Assembly (NCBI GenBank): GCA_016584305.1
Contig: JACEEZ010006395.1
Location: forward strand, 552,085 to 616,084
DNA from: Chionoecetes opilio
Lineage: Eukaryota; Arthropoda; Malacostraca; Decapoda; Majidae
DNA length: 64,000 nucleotides
Direction: 5' to 3'
The notes under the pieces were generated by a model. It made no database searches. It was not told where the DNA came from and worked only from the letters and a program-made list of their open reading frames with translations. Of this stretch, positions 1 to 12,690 are shown piece after piece. How positions within the stretch are numbered: position 1 is the stretch's first letter; each line of letters starts with the position of its first letter. The translations under genes were made by a program, and so were the position numbers.

Positions 1-570
1 CAGGATACCGGAGTGGTTACACCGCACCGCGGAAAGTGGTAAACAGGCGAGATATAAAATATGAATCAATAAATAAATCAGTCAATTAAAAAAATTTGTG
101 GGTCCATGTGTGTGACGCTCCTCCATGGTGTCTAGGTGTTTTTGTCCAACACTCATTCAGTAGGCATGCTACAGAAAGTCAGCGCCGACCGGAATATATG
201 CACATCCATTGTTGCACAGACGTTGATGGTAGCACGGTGGGCTACCAAAGCATGGGTCACTGGCATTACAGGCGGCACTAATGGCATGTTGCTTCAACAC
301 TGACATGATACTGATGCATCGGAACGAACATTCTATTAATCTTCTATTCCATCGGTTCACTTGTTTTCCTGTACATATGATTTCAGAACAATACATCAAG
401 AATATTCTATCATAATTTTGACTTTGATAGAGTCAAAATTGTGTTTTTGGTTTTTCCACGTGAAATATGAAGGATTTTCAACATATGTTCATAGCTTGAT
501 TTGCTGGACACATACAATGCAGAGTCACCGAACATAAGATGTTAATAAATGATGTTTATGTTTTGGCGAG
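1..570. other. No gene recognised; probably intron of the first gene
   Basis: I see no convincing exon, repeat array or transposon end here. The sequence is AT-rich with only short chance open frames. Since the next plus-strand exon (571-653) is not a first exon, this stretch is probably intronic. Confidence 0.4.
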
Positions 571-653
571 CCCAGAGAGAGGGAAGGGTTCGTCGCCCCC
601 TGCTGTTCCTCCCTTCCCCAGTCCCCATCTGCTGGGCCCCCGGACCCGGACAG
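571..653 (+). CDS. Cadherin-like tail exon, proline-rich
   Basis: This GC-rich island in AT-rich DNA encodes SPPAVPPFPSPHLLGP followed by RTRT. The donor CAG|gtttga at 653 leaves one base, which matches the two-base start of the 1822 exon. The acceptor is weak and could instead lie at 574. Confidence 0.4.
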
Positions 654-2216
654 GTTTGAGTCATCCAGAGGTCATCCCTGTTGATTGTGATAACACCAAA
701 CGAGTGTCATGTTGTCCTCAGACCCTGATACCTTCCTGCCATGGGGCAGATGCAAGGGCACTCGGAAATAGTGGAGTCTTTAAAAACCTAAAGAAATAAA
801 AATTTGGCTTTTAGGCTGAGTGAAACTCAAATGTGGCGATGGACAGACACAATTACCATTTGCCTGAGCACTTTCGTCGAACACTCACCTGACGGAGTAT
901 TGTGCATCTGTTAACCTAAAGTTACTTTGGGCCTGTTAAGGATTAGCATCGGGTGGTCTTTGATACACTAACTAACCTTAAGATTCAAGGTGATGAAATT
1001 GTGAAACTTACGCAAAATAGGAATGATATCATGAGTGATGTTTTGCTATGTTATCAGTTTTCTTAAACCATTTCCTTAGCATGATATTTACTTGATATAA
1101 AACTCTGGTGTTTGATGTAGTTTAAGGATAAGATTTTTATTCAATCTTATTTCAGTAGTAAAGAAATGCGATCAAATAATAATTTCAATAGTGAGTTGAG
1201 AGAAAGTCGCGTTTTAAAACGATAGTATGTCAGTAATATGATTAACGAAATGTTACCCATAGAACTTTTCAAAAATCTGACTTGGAAATCTTAGTAAAAT
1301 CAACGATGTCATCTATTTCTTTAAGTGAGTTTCACAGGTTTAGGGCTACAGAAGAAAGAGCACATATTGTATATACTTATGACACTGGATGTGACTACTT
1401 ATTTAATGTTTCTTTTGCACACAGCTCCGACTCAGCCAAAGAGAAAAGGTACCTATTGTTCCCTTTTACCTGGTATTATAATTTCCCTTCAGAATTGTCA
1501 ATTTTACAGTTTTAAAGAGAGTTTGTGATAAGTTAGGCTTCCTGAGCTGTAGATATATGAAGAAAATATTCATAATTGTGTGTATATTATATGGAAAGTT
1601 TGTGGGGTGCATGTTAATTCGTAGAATTGGTATCACAATCTTAGTTTGCATGCCAAAAGAAATCTTGCAGCATGGATATGGGTTTGTCACATCAAAATTG
1701 TTTATAGCACGTGTTGAACACACTGACATAAGAAGCCAAGTGATGTTACCTTTTCTCAATGAAACTATTTGTGGCTTGTTACTATAAACTTTTTCTAATA
1801 AGTGTTTTCCTGGAATGTTAGGTTACCACTGGGATGATTACGATATGAGAGGCTCCCGCACGCTGATGGGCTGTGCAGATGGTGCCACAGCCGCGCCACC
1901 TGACTTACTGATGTTGTCCGAGGGTGCCAGCCTGGTCCCCATGGACGACATGATGGAGGGCCTACCACTTTTGCCGCGTAAGGTTTTTTTTCCTTTACTT
2001 CTTAACCCTTCAATGACTTCTGAAATATTTTCTCTATTCCGATGTCAAACACGTTTGACTCAGAGAGGATAACGAGCACGAGTCTGAAAATAAATAAATC
2101 AAGCGAACAATCAGCCAGTCAATTAGTCAGTGAACCATTCAGTAAATTAGTTAGCAAGTTGAGTTAAATCTAGAACAAAAGAATCAAATATTGTGTTCTT
2201 AAATTCCTCACATACA

Positions 2217-2303
<87 letters not shown>

Positions 2304-3052
2304 TTATACCTATTTACAATAAAGAAAAAAATGTAAGTCCTAGGAAGTTTCTGATAGACATTGTTATTCAAAATATCATGAATTCACGACTAGATGTCTT
2401 GACAAACTGCAAGAGTAGATTTTGAAAGTGTAACGTCTGCTATTCATTCCGTATTGCAATGGCCATGTCAGTGTTCCATTCTGATTATATTCATGTTGTT
2501 TACAGAATGTTAAATATCATGATGATGTTTTATACATTCGCAGGACCTGGCTATCATACATGCACACCAATGCACATAGACGCCGCCGCCACACCGCTGC
2601 TGTATGTGGATCCTAGAGGCGTTCAAGAAGAGCCAGGTTATGACGATGATGATGATGGCAACGCTGATGAGCCCTGTAGTTTTGAAGAAATACTCTTTGC
2701 CAATAACATATCTGTTGATTCCTGTCAAGACATGGGTGCCAATCATCTGTCGAAATACAACATCGTCTCAGACTTGGAGGACGATTGCTCAGAAACGCCT
2801 CTCAAGATATCTAACGTGCCTTCTGCCGCTGAGGGGATCAACAAACTCGGCAGTCCCAGGAGTCGTCGTCCTTTCCATCGAAGAGATTACAGTCGTGTGT
2901 CAGATTTATCGTTTCTCTCTGCACTGGAAGAGGAAGGAGTAGATGACTCGATGTCGGAGCTCCAAGACTCGGACTATGAATCAGTGGACATAACCAGTAA
3001 CCCACAAGCTGCCACACTCGTTCAGACTTCTCTCTCAGAAGTCTTTTTGTAA
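571..3052 (+). CDS. C-terminal exons of a Fat-like cadherin cytoplasmic tail (tentative)
   Basis: Three exons join in phase: 571-653, 1822-1977 and 2544-3052, stop at 3050-3052. The first ends one base into a codon (CAG|gtttga) and the second starts with two bases to complete Gly. The second ends C|gtaagg and the third starts GA to make Arg. The joined tail reads GYHWDDYDMRG, then a Pro/Leu stretch, an acidic run (PGYDDDDDGNADEP), a basic patch (SPRSRRPFHRR) and, near the end, SELQDSDYESVD. Fat-family cadherins have a tail with GYHWD..D and a late SDYES motif, so a Fat or Fat-like (kugelei) cadherin, acting in planar polarity or growth control at the membrane, is my best guess. No extracellular repeat or membrane segment lies in the window, so this rests on short motifs. 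The upstream gene continues off the left edge. Confidence 0.45.
654..1821 (+). other. Intron, with a doubtful 25-bp microexon
   Basis: No repeats are recognised. A possible microexon at about 1424-1448 (cacag before, AAAAG|gtacct after) is not needed, because flanking exons 571-653 and 1822-1977 already join in phase. Confidence 0.35.
1822..1977 (+). CDS. Cadherin-like tail exon with GYHWD motif
   Basis: The acceptor is atgttag|GT and the donor CCGC|gtaagg. The exon encodes YHWDDYDMRGSRTLMG and ends in GLPLLP. The phase agrees on both sides. Confidence 0.5.
2218..2300. repeat. (TA)n microsatellite
   Basis: Uninterrupted alternating TA of about 80 bp, inside the last intron of the cadherin-like gene. 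Confidence 0.97.
2544..3052 (+). CDS. Terminal exon of the cadherin-like gene
   Basis: The acceptor is cattcgcag|GACCTGG. The 509-bp exon encodes an acidic, Ser-rich tail ending SLSEVFL and a TAA stop. A short motif DSDYESVD near the end is the best link to the Fat family. No clear polyadenylation signal was found before the (AT)n block that follows. Confidence 0.55.
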
Positions 3053-3151
3053 TCTCACCATTTCATCATAAGACTTTAGCAAGGATCAATGGACCTTTTA
3101 TAAAGTCACTTCTCAATCATTCACTCACATGATTTCATGCCAAAAGAAATT

Positions 3152-3260
<109 letters not shown>

Positions 3261-3413
3261 CGAATTGTATATTTTTACATTCTTGGTGCCCTACAACAAA
3301 CAATTTACTTGTTAATTAGATTTCTTCCCATCAGCATAGATTTTGCTACTTATTTTCTACCAAATTGCATCTGTGGTGATTTCCACACGGGATGATAAGG
3401 TAAAAACATAATA

Positions 3414-3864
3414 CAGTGGAAACTACCTATAACGGAATTCTCTATAGCGGAAAATTTAATTCCGTCATGAAAATTCCCTATAACGGAATTTTCCGTAATG
3501 GAGAACGATTTTCCGTTAGTGCGCCTGTCGGTGCACGTGGACCGGCGTCCCGTGTCAACCAAGGCCGCCCTCCGCCCTATGCCTCTGCGGGGCATCATTC
3601 TGCAAAGAAGTGCAGATTCCCAAATTTAGAGGTGAGTTTTTACTATTTATGATACATATACGTATTTGTACTGCTTTATTTTATACAGAAATATGTTTAC
3701 AGTGTTGTAGCATTGGTGTGTAGGTTTCAGATCACACCGAAGCTCACACAATACCCGAAAATTGGTGCTGTAGCAATGGGTTCTGGCAAACACTCTATAG
3801 CGGAAAATTCCCTATAACGGAAAGGGGGTCGGCTGAATTATTCCGTTATCGAGAGTTTCTACTG
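3414..3864. mobile_element. pogo/Tigger-like MITE with TA target duplication
   Basis: The left end begins CAGTGGAAACTACCTATAAC and the right end is its near inverse (GTTATCGAGAGTTTCTACTG). Each is flanked by TA at 3412-3413 and 3865-3866. The motif TATAACGGAA recurs inside both ends. CAGT termini with TA duplication are typical of Tc1/mariner-pogo elements. At 451 bp without a transposase frame it is non-autonomous. Confidence 0.85.
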
Positions 3865-3866
3865 TA

Positions 3867-6615
<2,749 letters not shown>

Positions 6616-6617
6616 GG

Positions 6618-6721
<104 letters not shown>

Positions 6722-6894
6722 GTTTGTTCATATTCGATTGGCTTCTTGCAAGGAGACTGGAGTGAATGAAAGTGTATTTTTCTAATAATATGTAAATAAA
6801 GCTCGCGAGAAAGCTGTGATCCTGGTATTTTTTCAATTCTTATGAAAAGCTGTGATGACACACACACACACACAAACGCCTGAACGCCTGGTGA

Positions 6895-7148
6895 GTTGGT
6901 GAGAAAACGCCTGGTGAGTTGGAGCGTCCCGCGCCATTCTGTGGTCTGGAGTTTGATCCCCGGTCCATGCGCGTTCCCGGGGATTTTTCCACTGAGAAAT
7001 TCGGCCGGTTACTGTGCTACTTGAGCAAGGGGATGGGGGTGTGTGGTGTGTGAGGTCCTAGTATTACCCTAAGATCGGTAATAATGAGCTTCAAGCTCAC
7101 ACCGAGAGGGTGAAACTAGCTTTGGCGAGCCAGCGCGCGTGGACAAGA
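6895..7148 (+). mobile_element. tRNA-derived SINE (family A)
   Basis: A head with a pol III A-box-like TGGTGAGTTGGAGCG and a B-box-like GGAGTTTGATCCCC is followed by about 190 bp of GC-rich body and an ATGAGTGAATGA tail. This layout is that of a tRNA-derived SINE. A partial duplication of its first bases (GCCTGGTGAGTTGG) lies directly upstream. Confidence 0.6.
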
Positions 7149-7512
7149 TCATGAGTGAATGACACACATACACCCCCCCCCCCCACACACACATCCATAC
7201 ACACATAACATGATGCAAGGAATTAATTCTGTAGGAATAGTCTGCAAGGACAGAATATGCATCCTGTTACATTTAGATGATGTGTAGCTAGTCTTACTAA
7301 TGAGTGAATCAGCAGAGGTGCTCCGAAGATATAAGGCGAATTTTGGTGAAGAAGCCGTAAGAAGCCGGCTTCTTGCAGCTTGCGTTTTCTGTTATGGCGG
7401 GGCACTTTTAAGAAGCCGGCTTCTTACGGATTGGCCCAGCTGGTCAAGCCGCAAGAAGCCATAAGAAGCGAGAGCCAGGGCTCGCTTACCACGGCTTCTT
7501 CCCGCTTGTTGC

Positions 7513-7568
7513 CGTGACGTCAGAGATAACAACAAATATGGCGGGGAGGGCAGAGATTCTCAGACAGT
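7513..7568 (+). promoter_or_regulatory. CRE-like palindrome upstream of a short ATG exon
   Basis: CGTGACGTCAGAG contains the perfect CRE/ATF palindrome TGACGTCA, about 20 bases before ATGGCGGGGAGGG. That short frame reads MAGRAEILRQ and runs into a good donor (ACA|gtgagt). This could be the promoter and first exon of the surrounding transposon's lost gene or of an unknown transcript. No downstream exon was found. Confidence 0.3.
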
Positions 7569-8410
7569 GAGTATCGTCGTAGAAATACTGTAATTACAGA
7601 TAACAGGACACAAGTAAACACATAGATGTACATTCAGAAACATGCACTTACCTTAAGACCACGAACAAGAATATACAAGGTTAATGACACGACAGGACAA
7701 CTTTAAAACTGGTGAAAGAATGATCATGTCTTATCAGGCTGACGATAGGGCCTAGCTGCAACGTAGTAGTTTTTGCTGAATTTCGCTGATATATGGCACA
7801 AATTAGCCTGATTTGTACATTTAGTAGCACGGCTTAACTTTCGGACCACACTAATAGAGCCAAAATGGAATGACATGGTGATAGGAGAACGTCGATCGTC
7901 TGGTGAAATAACTCTAGTCTTTTAACCATAACACCAGACGTTGTTTTTCTAATTTTACTAATTATGCTATCAAAGCAGACCGGAAACGTTTTTCGCTGAT
8001 TCATTATGCTCCAATTTTGGTTCTTAGAGGTCTCTCACACTTGTTTGAGAACGTGAAAATGTTGGAACTCTCGCCGACGGGGGACGAGAGTACCATAAAC
8101 CTTCACCATCATCCGAATTCCACCACAAAACATTGCAAGATATTTTAAAGTCTGCATTACATTACTGTTGACGACATGAACATATTAATGTGTAGGTAGA
8201 GGTGCTGATAGTATTGTGGAAATGACTAGCATTGCGTTGAGGGAAAATCTTAAGAACAAGGGCTCCACGGTAAGCTGACCCAATGTTGGCTCTATGTGTT
8301 ATACTTACTGTCCTTAACACATCTGTTTAGATTTTATGAGTGCCGATCCTTACTTTGCCTACATGGCCGATATTAAATTTCAGGTTCTTGAGAAAAACTA
8401 AGTCCAGTAG

Positions 8411-8476
8411 GGTTAGGTTAGGTCAGGTCAGGTCAGGTCAGGTCAGGTCAGGTCAGGTTAGGTTAGGTTAGGTTAG
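8411..8476 (+). repeat. TTAGG / TCAGG telomere-motif block
   Basis: Tandem 5-bp units: TTAGG at both ends with about eight TCAGG units in the middle. TTAGG is the ancestral arthropod telomere repeat. This is interstitial, not a chromosome end. Confidence 0.9.
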
Positions 8477-8535
8477 TGCACAGCCCGATGGGCTCGAGGG
8501 GGGGTGCTAGGTTAGGTCTGTAGAGTTTTGTCATC

Positions 8536-8826
8536 TTTAGAATAAAGGCTCAACCTCCTATCTTCTTCTTCTTATAGCCAACAAGCTTGGGGACATGGTG
8601 GAAACCGGGGTTTTTGGGTGGGGGAGCACACATATAAGGGAAATATGGCCCCGATAAAGTCTATGAACTAGGGAAATTTCCCTAGTTTATGGATTTTTTT
8701 GTGGGGGCCATATTTCCCTTATGTGTGTGCTCCCCCACCCAAAAACTTCGGTTTCCACCATGTCCCCAAGCTTGTTGGCTATAAGAAGAAGAGAAGATAG
8801 GGGGTGGAGCCCTTGTTCTTAAGATT
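8536..8826. mobile_element. Foldback element (long inverted repeat)
   Basis: Two arms of about 140 bp are near-perfect inverted copies meeting at CTAGGGAAATTTCCCTAG. Both arms carry GCCAACAAGCTTGGGGACAT or its complement and GGGTGGGGGAGCACACA. A single related arm lies at 13425-13570 and a 25-bp end fragment (AAGAACAAGGGCTCCA) at 8245-8270. No coding capacity. Confidence 0.85.
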
Positions 8827-8828
8827 TA

Positions 8829-8862
<34 letters not shown>
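8829..8862. repeat. (TA)n microsatellite
   Basis: Alternating TA of about 32 bp next to the foldback arm. Confidence 0.9.
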
Positions 8863-8864
8863 TG

Positions 8865-9960
8865 TATTTCTGTATATTTTGGTTAAATTTTTATGTTTAT
8901 GAAAGAAGGATTAATGGCTATTTTTTGGTGTACCTGATTTTTATGTTGACGTATAATTAATGGTGTAAATGATGTACTCTCGCTTTGACGAACAAATTGG
9001 GGGAAGGATGCGAGGTTATAATTATCCGAGTGATCCGAACTTTTCGCATATAACAAATTGTGGTCGTTATATGAGGTGAAAGTTCCCTATTTCCGACTAA
9101 TTCCGTGTATCGTGAACTTTGTCCGTTACATCTGACGAAAGTTCGTATACTTACATACATGCAGCCATCACAAATACTACACGAATACAGGGCAATTAAA
9201 AACAATCAGAACCGTACAACGCATATACTGAACTTATTCGGTAAAAGCACGCATATACCGGACTGGCAGAAAAAGTGTTGAAGCCGATATTTGTTATCTA
9301 AAGGTCCGTAAAAGCGAGGGTTGTGTGTATACACTAAACTTTGAAAAAGTACTACAGGAGCATCAGTGTATATACCTAATACGTTCGGTTTGGTGACATT
9401 AAGTAGAATTAGGTTATGGGTCAAGAGTGTTTCTGCATATAGGAAATACAAAATTATGAAACTAGTTATGAGAAATTGTATTTGTTGAATATGAATGTTA
9501 ATCGTATTTACTGGCTACTTTGGTTGCAATTATCTGACCAATCAGTATTACACTGGCCCTTTGTGCATTAAAATCTGAGGTTTAAATATATTTTTTATTT
9601 TAGTGTATAGTTGGATTATTTGCTTCTGTTATTAATTTTTACTTGTCCTTATAAAACTTCTATATAGGTACACATCAACAACATACTTTTTATATTATTT
9701 GCATTTCCTTGTATATTTAGCCTGTTTATCTATAAAGGTGGCAAATATCGGTAAAATTTAGGATGAAACTATGAACATGACTATTGTCATGTATGAACAA
9801 ACACTCATAATGCTGTCTGTCTCTATTTCCTTTCATGGCAAGGGTTTAATCTGCAATAGTAACACAGTCTATGTTTCAGGTATGTATGTGGCCGGTTTGC
9901 ATGAAATGTTTATCCGACCGAAGATGAAGGAGAAGACTCTGAGAGAAGGAGTGAGAGGGG
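8865..9960. other. No gene recognised
   Basis: Several CG-containing stretches such as CATATAACAAATTGTGGTCG at about 9050 look like old DNA-transposon sequence, but I could not pair any ends. No coding signal. Confidence 0.35.
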
Positions 9961-9964
9961 GAGT

Positions 9965-10660
9965 AAATAAATAAATAAATATCTTATTTCCATGAAACAT
10001 GGTTTTACTATCAAACTTACATCACAGATGTTCTATGCAATATATACTAAAAATGAAACTTCTGAAAGTCACGCAAATAAAAAAAATTACATAAAAAGAA
10101 AGTCAAACGAAACATTAAAAGGAAATGAATTATAACATTAAACAATAAGTACTAAAAGTCACTTCAAATATCTTTAAAATACTACTAACATATGCAACTG
10201 CTATTTGATATGGGGAAACAAATTATAGTTCACTTAGGGTCAATTAAAAGTAAATTTATAAGTCAAGACTTAAAAGTGTAGACTTCCATAATTAATGATG
10301 CATGAAAGCAAATTGTTCCATAGTTAAGGCCTTTGTACAGTGATGGGTCTGGCACCAGTCTGTTCTGGCTCTTGGCACATAAAGGTCTTTTAGCTGCCTT
10401 GTTGTACTGGTTGTATTTTCCCTGACAATGGAAAACTAGATACCACTCCGGATACAACCCATTGACAGCCTTATAAACAGCGAAACATTTTTCATAAATA
10501 TATCTGTCTTTAATTGTTAACCACTTTAACTCTTTTATGATAGGAGTAACGTGATCCTTCTTTCTAGCTCCTCCAATAGCTAGTTTAGCTGCAATATTTT
10601 GCAGTTTTAAAACGCTAAAAAGTAAAGTTGAGAAAAGTATTTGTTGAGTCACATATACCC
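9965..10660 (-). mobile_element. L2/CR1-type LINE 3' fragment
   Basis: On the minus strand, 10263-10652 encodes the end of a non-LTR reverse transcriptase: VLKLQNIAAKLAI, then KKDHVTPIIKELKWL, then YEKCFAVYKAVNGLYPEW. This block (helix after the RT thumb, LxWLxIxxR, VYKALNG) is well known in L2/CR1-group elements. The 3' side ends in a TTTA simple repeat at about 9965-9980, as LINE tails do. The RT core is missing, so it is a 5'-truncated dead copy. Confidence 0.75.
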
Positions 10661-11230
10661 ATACAGTAATTCATTAAGCTGAGAGAGAGAGAGATTAATT
10701 TAATGCCAAAAATTAGCCAAGAATGAAAAACAGCCCCCCTATCTTCCAAGCAAAATATAAATCAGCCCAACCACCAAAGCGGAAAATCCCGGGCACTGGC
10801 GGCCAGATGATGGCCAGTTAATGAAATCCCTCATTATACCTGACCCTTGCCATCAGGTGCAGCAGTTAATAAAAAAATAAGTCACTCATGTGGAACTCGA
10901 CCCAGCCAGCCCCATATGATGTCCGTAGGTGCCCGCCTCTTTACCTTGCCCTATTAATAGTCCTTGGTTTATGGAGCAAAAAAACATTAATGTGAAGGAT
11001 AAGTGTTGTGATCCATTCACAATATCGTCAGTCAGTTATCGTAACTTATTAATGGCTTTCATTCGACGGTACACTTTCGTCAGTGTGGTTGTTTTGTTTA
11101 CAATTATCAGCTGTGAGGGCCGAGCGGGCGAGCCTCGAACACCACTGTCAGCCGTTCTGGCGAGGCACGAAAACGAGAGAGAAGCCGCAAGAAGCCGGCT
11201 TCTTACGGCTTCTCTCACCAAAATTCGCCA

Positions 11231-12413
11231 ATTAGAGTTTGGGAGATGGATATGGGAGGGATATTGAAGATAGATTCAAGTTTAAAAAGCTAGGTAATGA
11301 CAATGAATAGATCAAAAGGCGAGAGAAAGGACAGAAATGCACGTGCCTCCCCCCCCCCCCCCCCCCCCCCCCCCCCCACACACTCCCGTAGCTACGCCAC
11401 TGGCTATAGCTGATCTGACGTTATATAAGGTAGAGAGATAACGAGGCAACAGCCGTTACTTTGCAGGGAGGACTAAAGAACCTCAAATCACACGTTAGCT
11501 CTCTCTCCCTCCCTCTCCCACTCACTAGCTACGTAACGCCGCCAGGAAATTTTGACTGGGGTGGCCAAGGTTGGACACAGATCTAGTGTGGGATGGCCAT
11601 GGCACAGCCATTAAAAAGAAATGGTTGAATTTGTATTAGACCTCTGACTCAGATCTGGGGTGGGGGGGTGACCGTGTCCACCCCCCATATCCGCCACTCA
11701 TTCCTCTCACTCTCTTCCATTCCCTCTCTTTCTCTCTCTATTTAACTTACACTGTAGAAATATGAGGAAAAACAACAAAATAAAGCGTTGTTTGGCCAAA
11801 TATCATTAACTCCTTCTAACTGCTTAGCACACGTGTGTGCTAAGGAGCACACGTGTCTGTCCCCCATCGCCGGCTCGCTCTCGACTGTTGCTCGTACCGG
11901 ATTACTCAAGGAACTCAACACTGCTTCGAAACACTAAACCTTTCCCTTATTTCCTTCCCACGCCCTTACCTGTTGACCTTTGACCAATAATTATTGACCT
12001 GTAACGCTATCTAAGTCTTAAATTTTAGTAAATTTGTGTTAGTAATATTGTTGGTATAGTTTTGTATTATTTTTTTAAAGATTATATTGATAGGTTTCGC
12101 TATAGTGCTTCGAACTCATTAACAGCGTCGCAGAGGTTTGTGGGTAGGATATTTTTTTCTTTTGTTTGCTACGTAGTTTGTGGGTTGTTTAAGAACTGCA
12201 TTGCTTTGTTAGCAGTGCATATTTAGGTATATATCCCGTTGGGGTGGGGCACTAGGTTGGCAAGCGGAGCTCTAGGTATGACCCCCGGCCATGACCCCCC
12301 GTACCTGCCACTATGGGGAGATGATTTTCGCAGTGACTGAAAGGCAGTGAGTTCTTGGGGGCAGGGGGGGGGGGCAACTGCATGTTTTGTTTAATTTATT
12401 ATTTTGTTTACAG
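11231..12413. other. Upstream region of RNASEH2A with low-complexity runs
   Basis: Contains a poly-C tract, CT-rich sequence and no recognised gene. The closest 150 bp hold a possible core promoter (see 12424). Confidence 0.4.
11348..11379. repeat. Poly-C tract
   Basis: About 30 consecutive C bases followed by CACACA. The true length is likely uncertain in an assembly. Confidence 0.85.
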
Positions 12414-12423
12414 GAACTGCCGC

Positions 12424-12431
12424 TATAAAAG
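12424..12431 (+). promoter_or_regulatory. Possible TATA box of RNASEH2A
   Basis: CTATAAAAGCC lies about 140 bases before the RNASEH2A start codon, and no closer TATA element is seen. It could equally be chance, or lie in a 5' UTR exon (acag|GAACTG...AATCAAG|gtatga). Confidence 0.3.
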
Positions 12432-12563
12432 CCAAACTCGTAGAAATCAAGGTATGAATAGGATCAAGATCAAGATCGAGGTAAGCCCGCGCTCCACACA
12501 AGGGCACAGATCGTGAACAACGCACAGCCCAGTCAGTGAGACTGAGAAAATCCGTTCATAGCC

Positions 12564-12690
12564 ATGGATGTAACAACTTATACACAATCCAATTGCAAGA
12601 ATGCGTTCGTGGACTCGTCAATACCGGATGTATGCCTTAAGGAGCCGTGTGTGGTGGGTGTGGACGAGGCGGGGCGGGGACCTGTGCTGG
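12564..12690 (+). CDS. RNASEH2A: RNASEH2A exon 1
   Basis: Encodes residues 1-42 and the first base of G43, ending DEAGRGPVL. It carries catalytic D34 and E35. Donor CTGG|gtaagc. Confidence 0.95.

Larger units (their letters stand above)
7337..11230. mobile_element. Candidate 3.9-kb TIR element, degenerate and nested
   Basis: The left end GGCGAATTTTGGTGAAGAAG and the right end CTTCTCTCACCAAAATTCGC are inverted copies extending about 50 bp, each containing the palindrome AAGAAGCCGGCTTCTT. No second partner for either end occurs nearby, so they probably bound one element. No clear target duplication is seen. No transposase is recognisable. Inside lie a foldback element (8536-8826), a telomere-motif block and a LINE fragment (9965-10660), which inflate the length. 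Confidence 0.5.

Noticed and set aside
1424..1448. 25-bp microexon in the cadherin-like gene
   Set aside because: The splice signals are acceptable, but the flanking exons already join in phase and an insertion is not needed.
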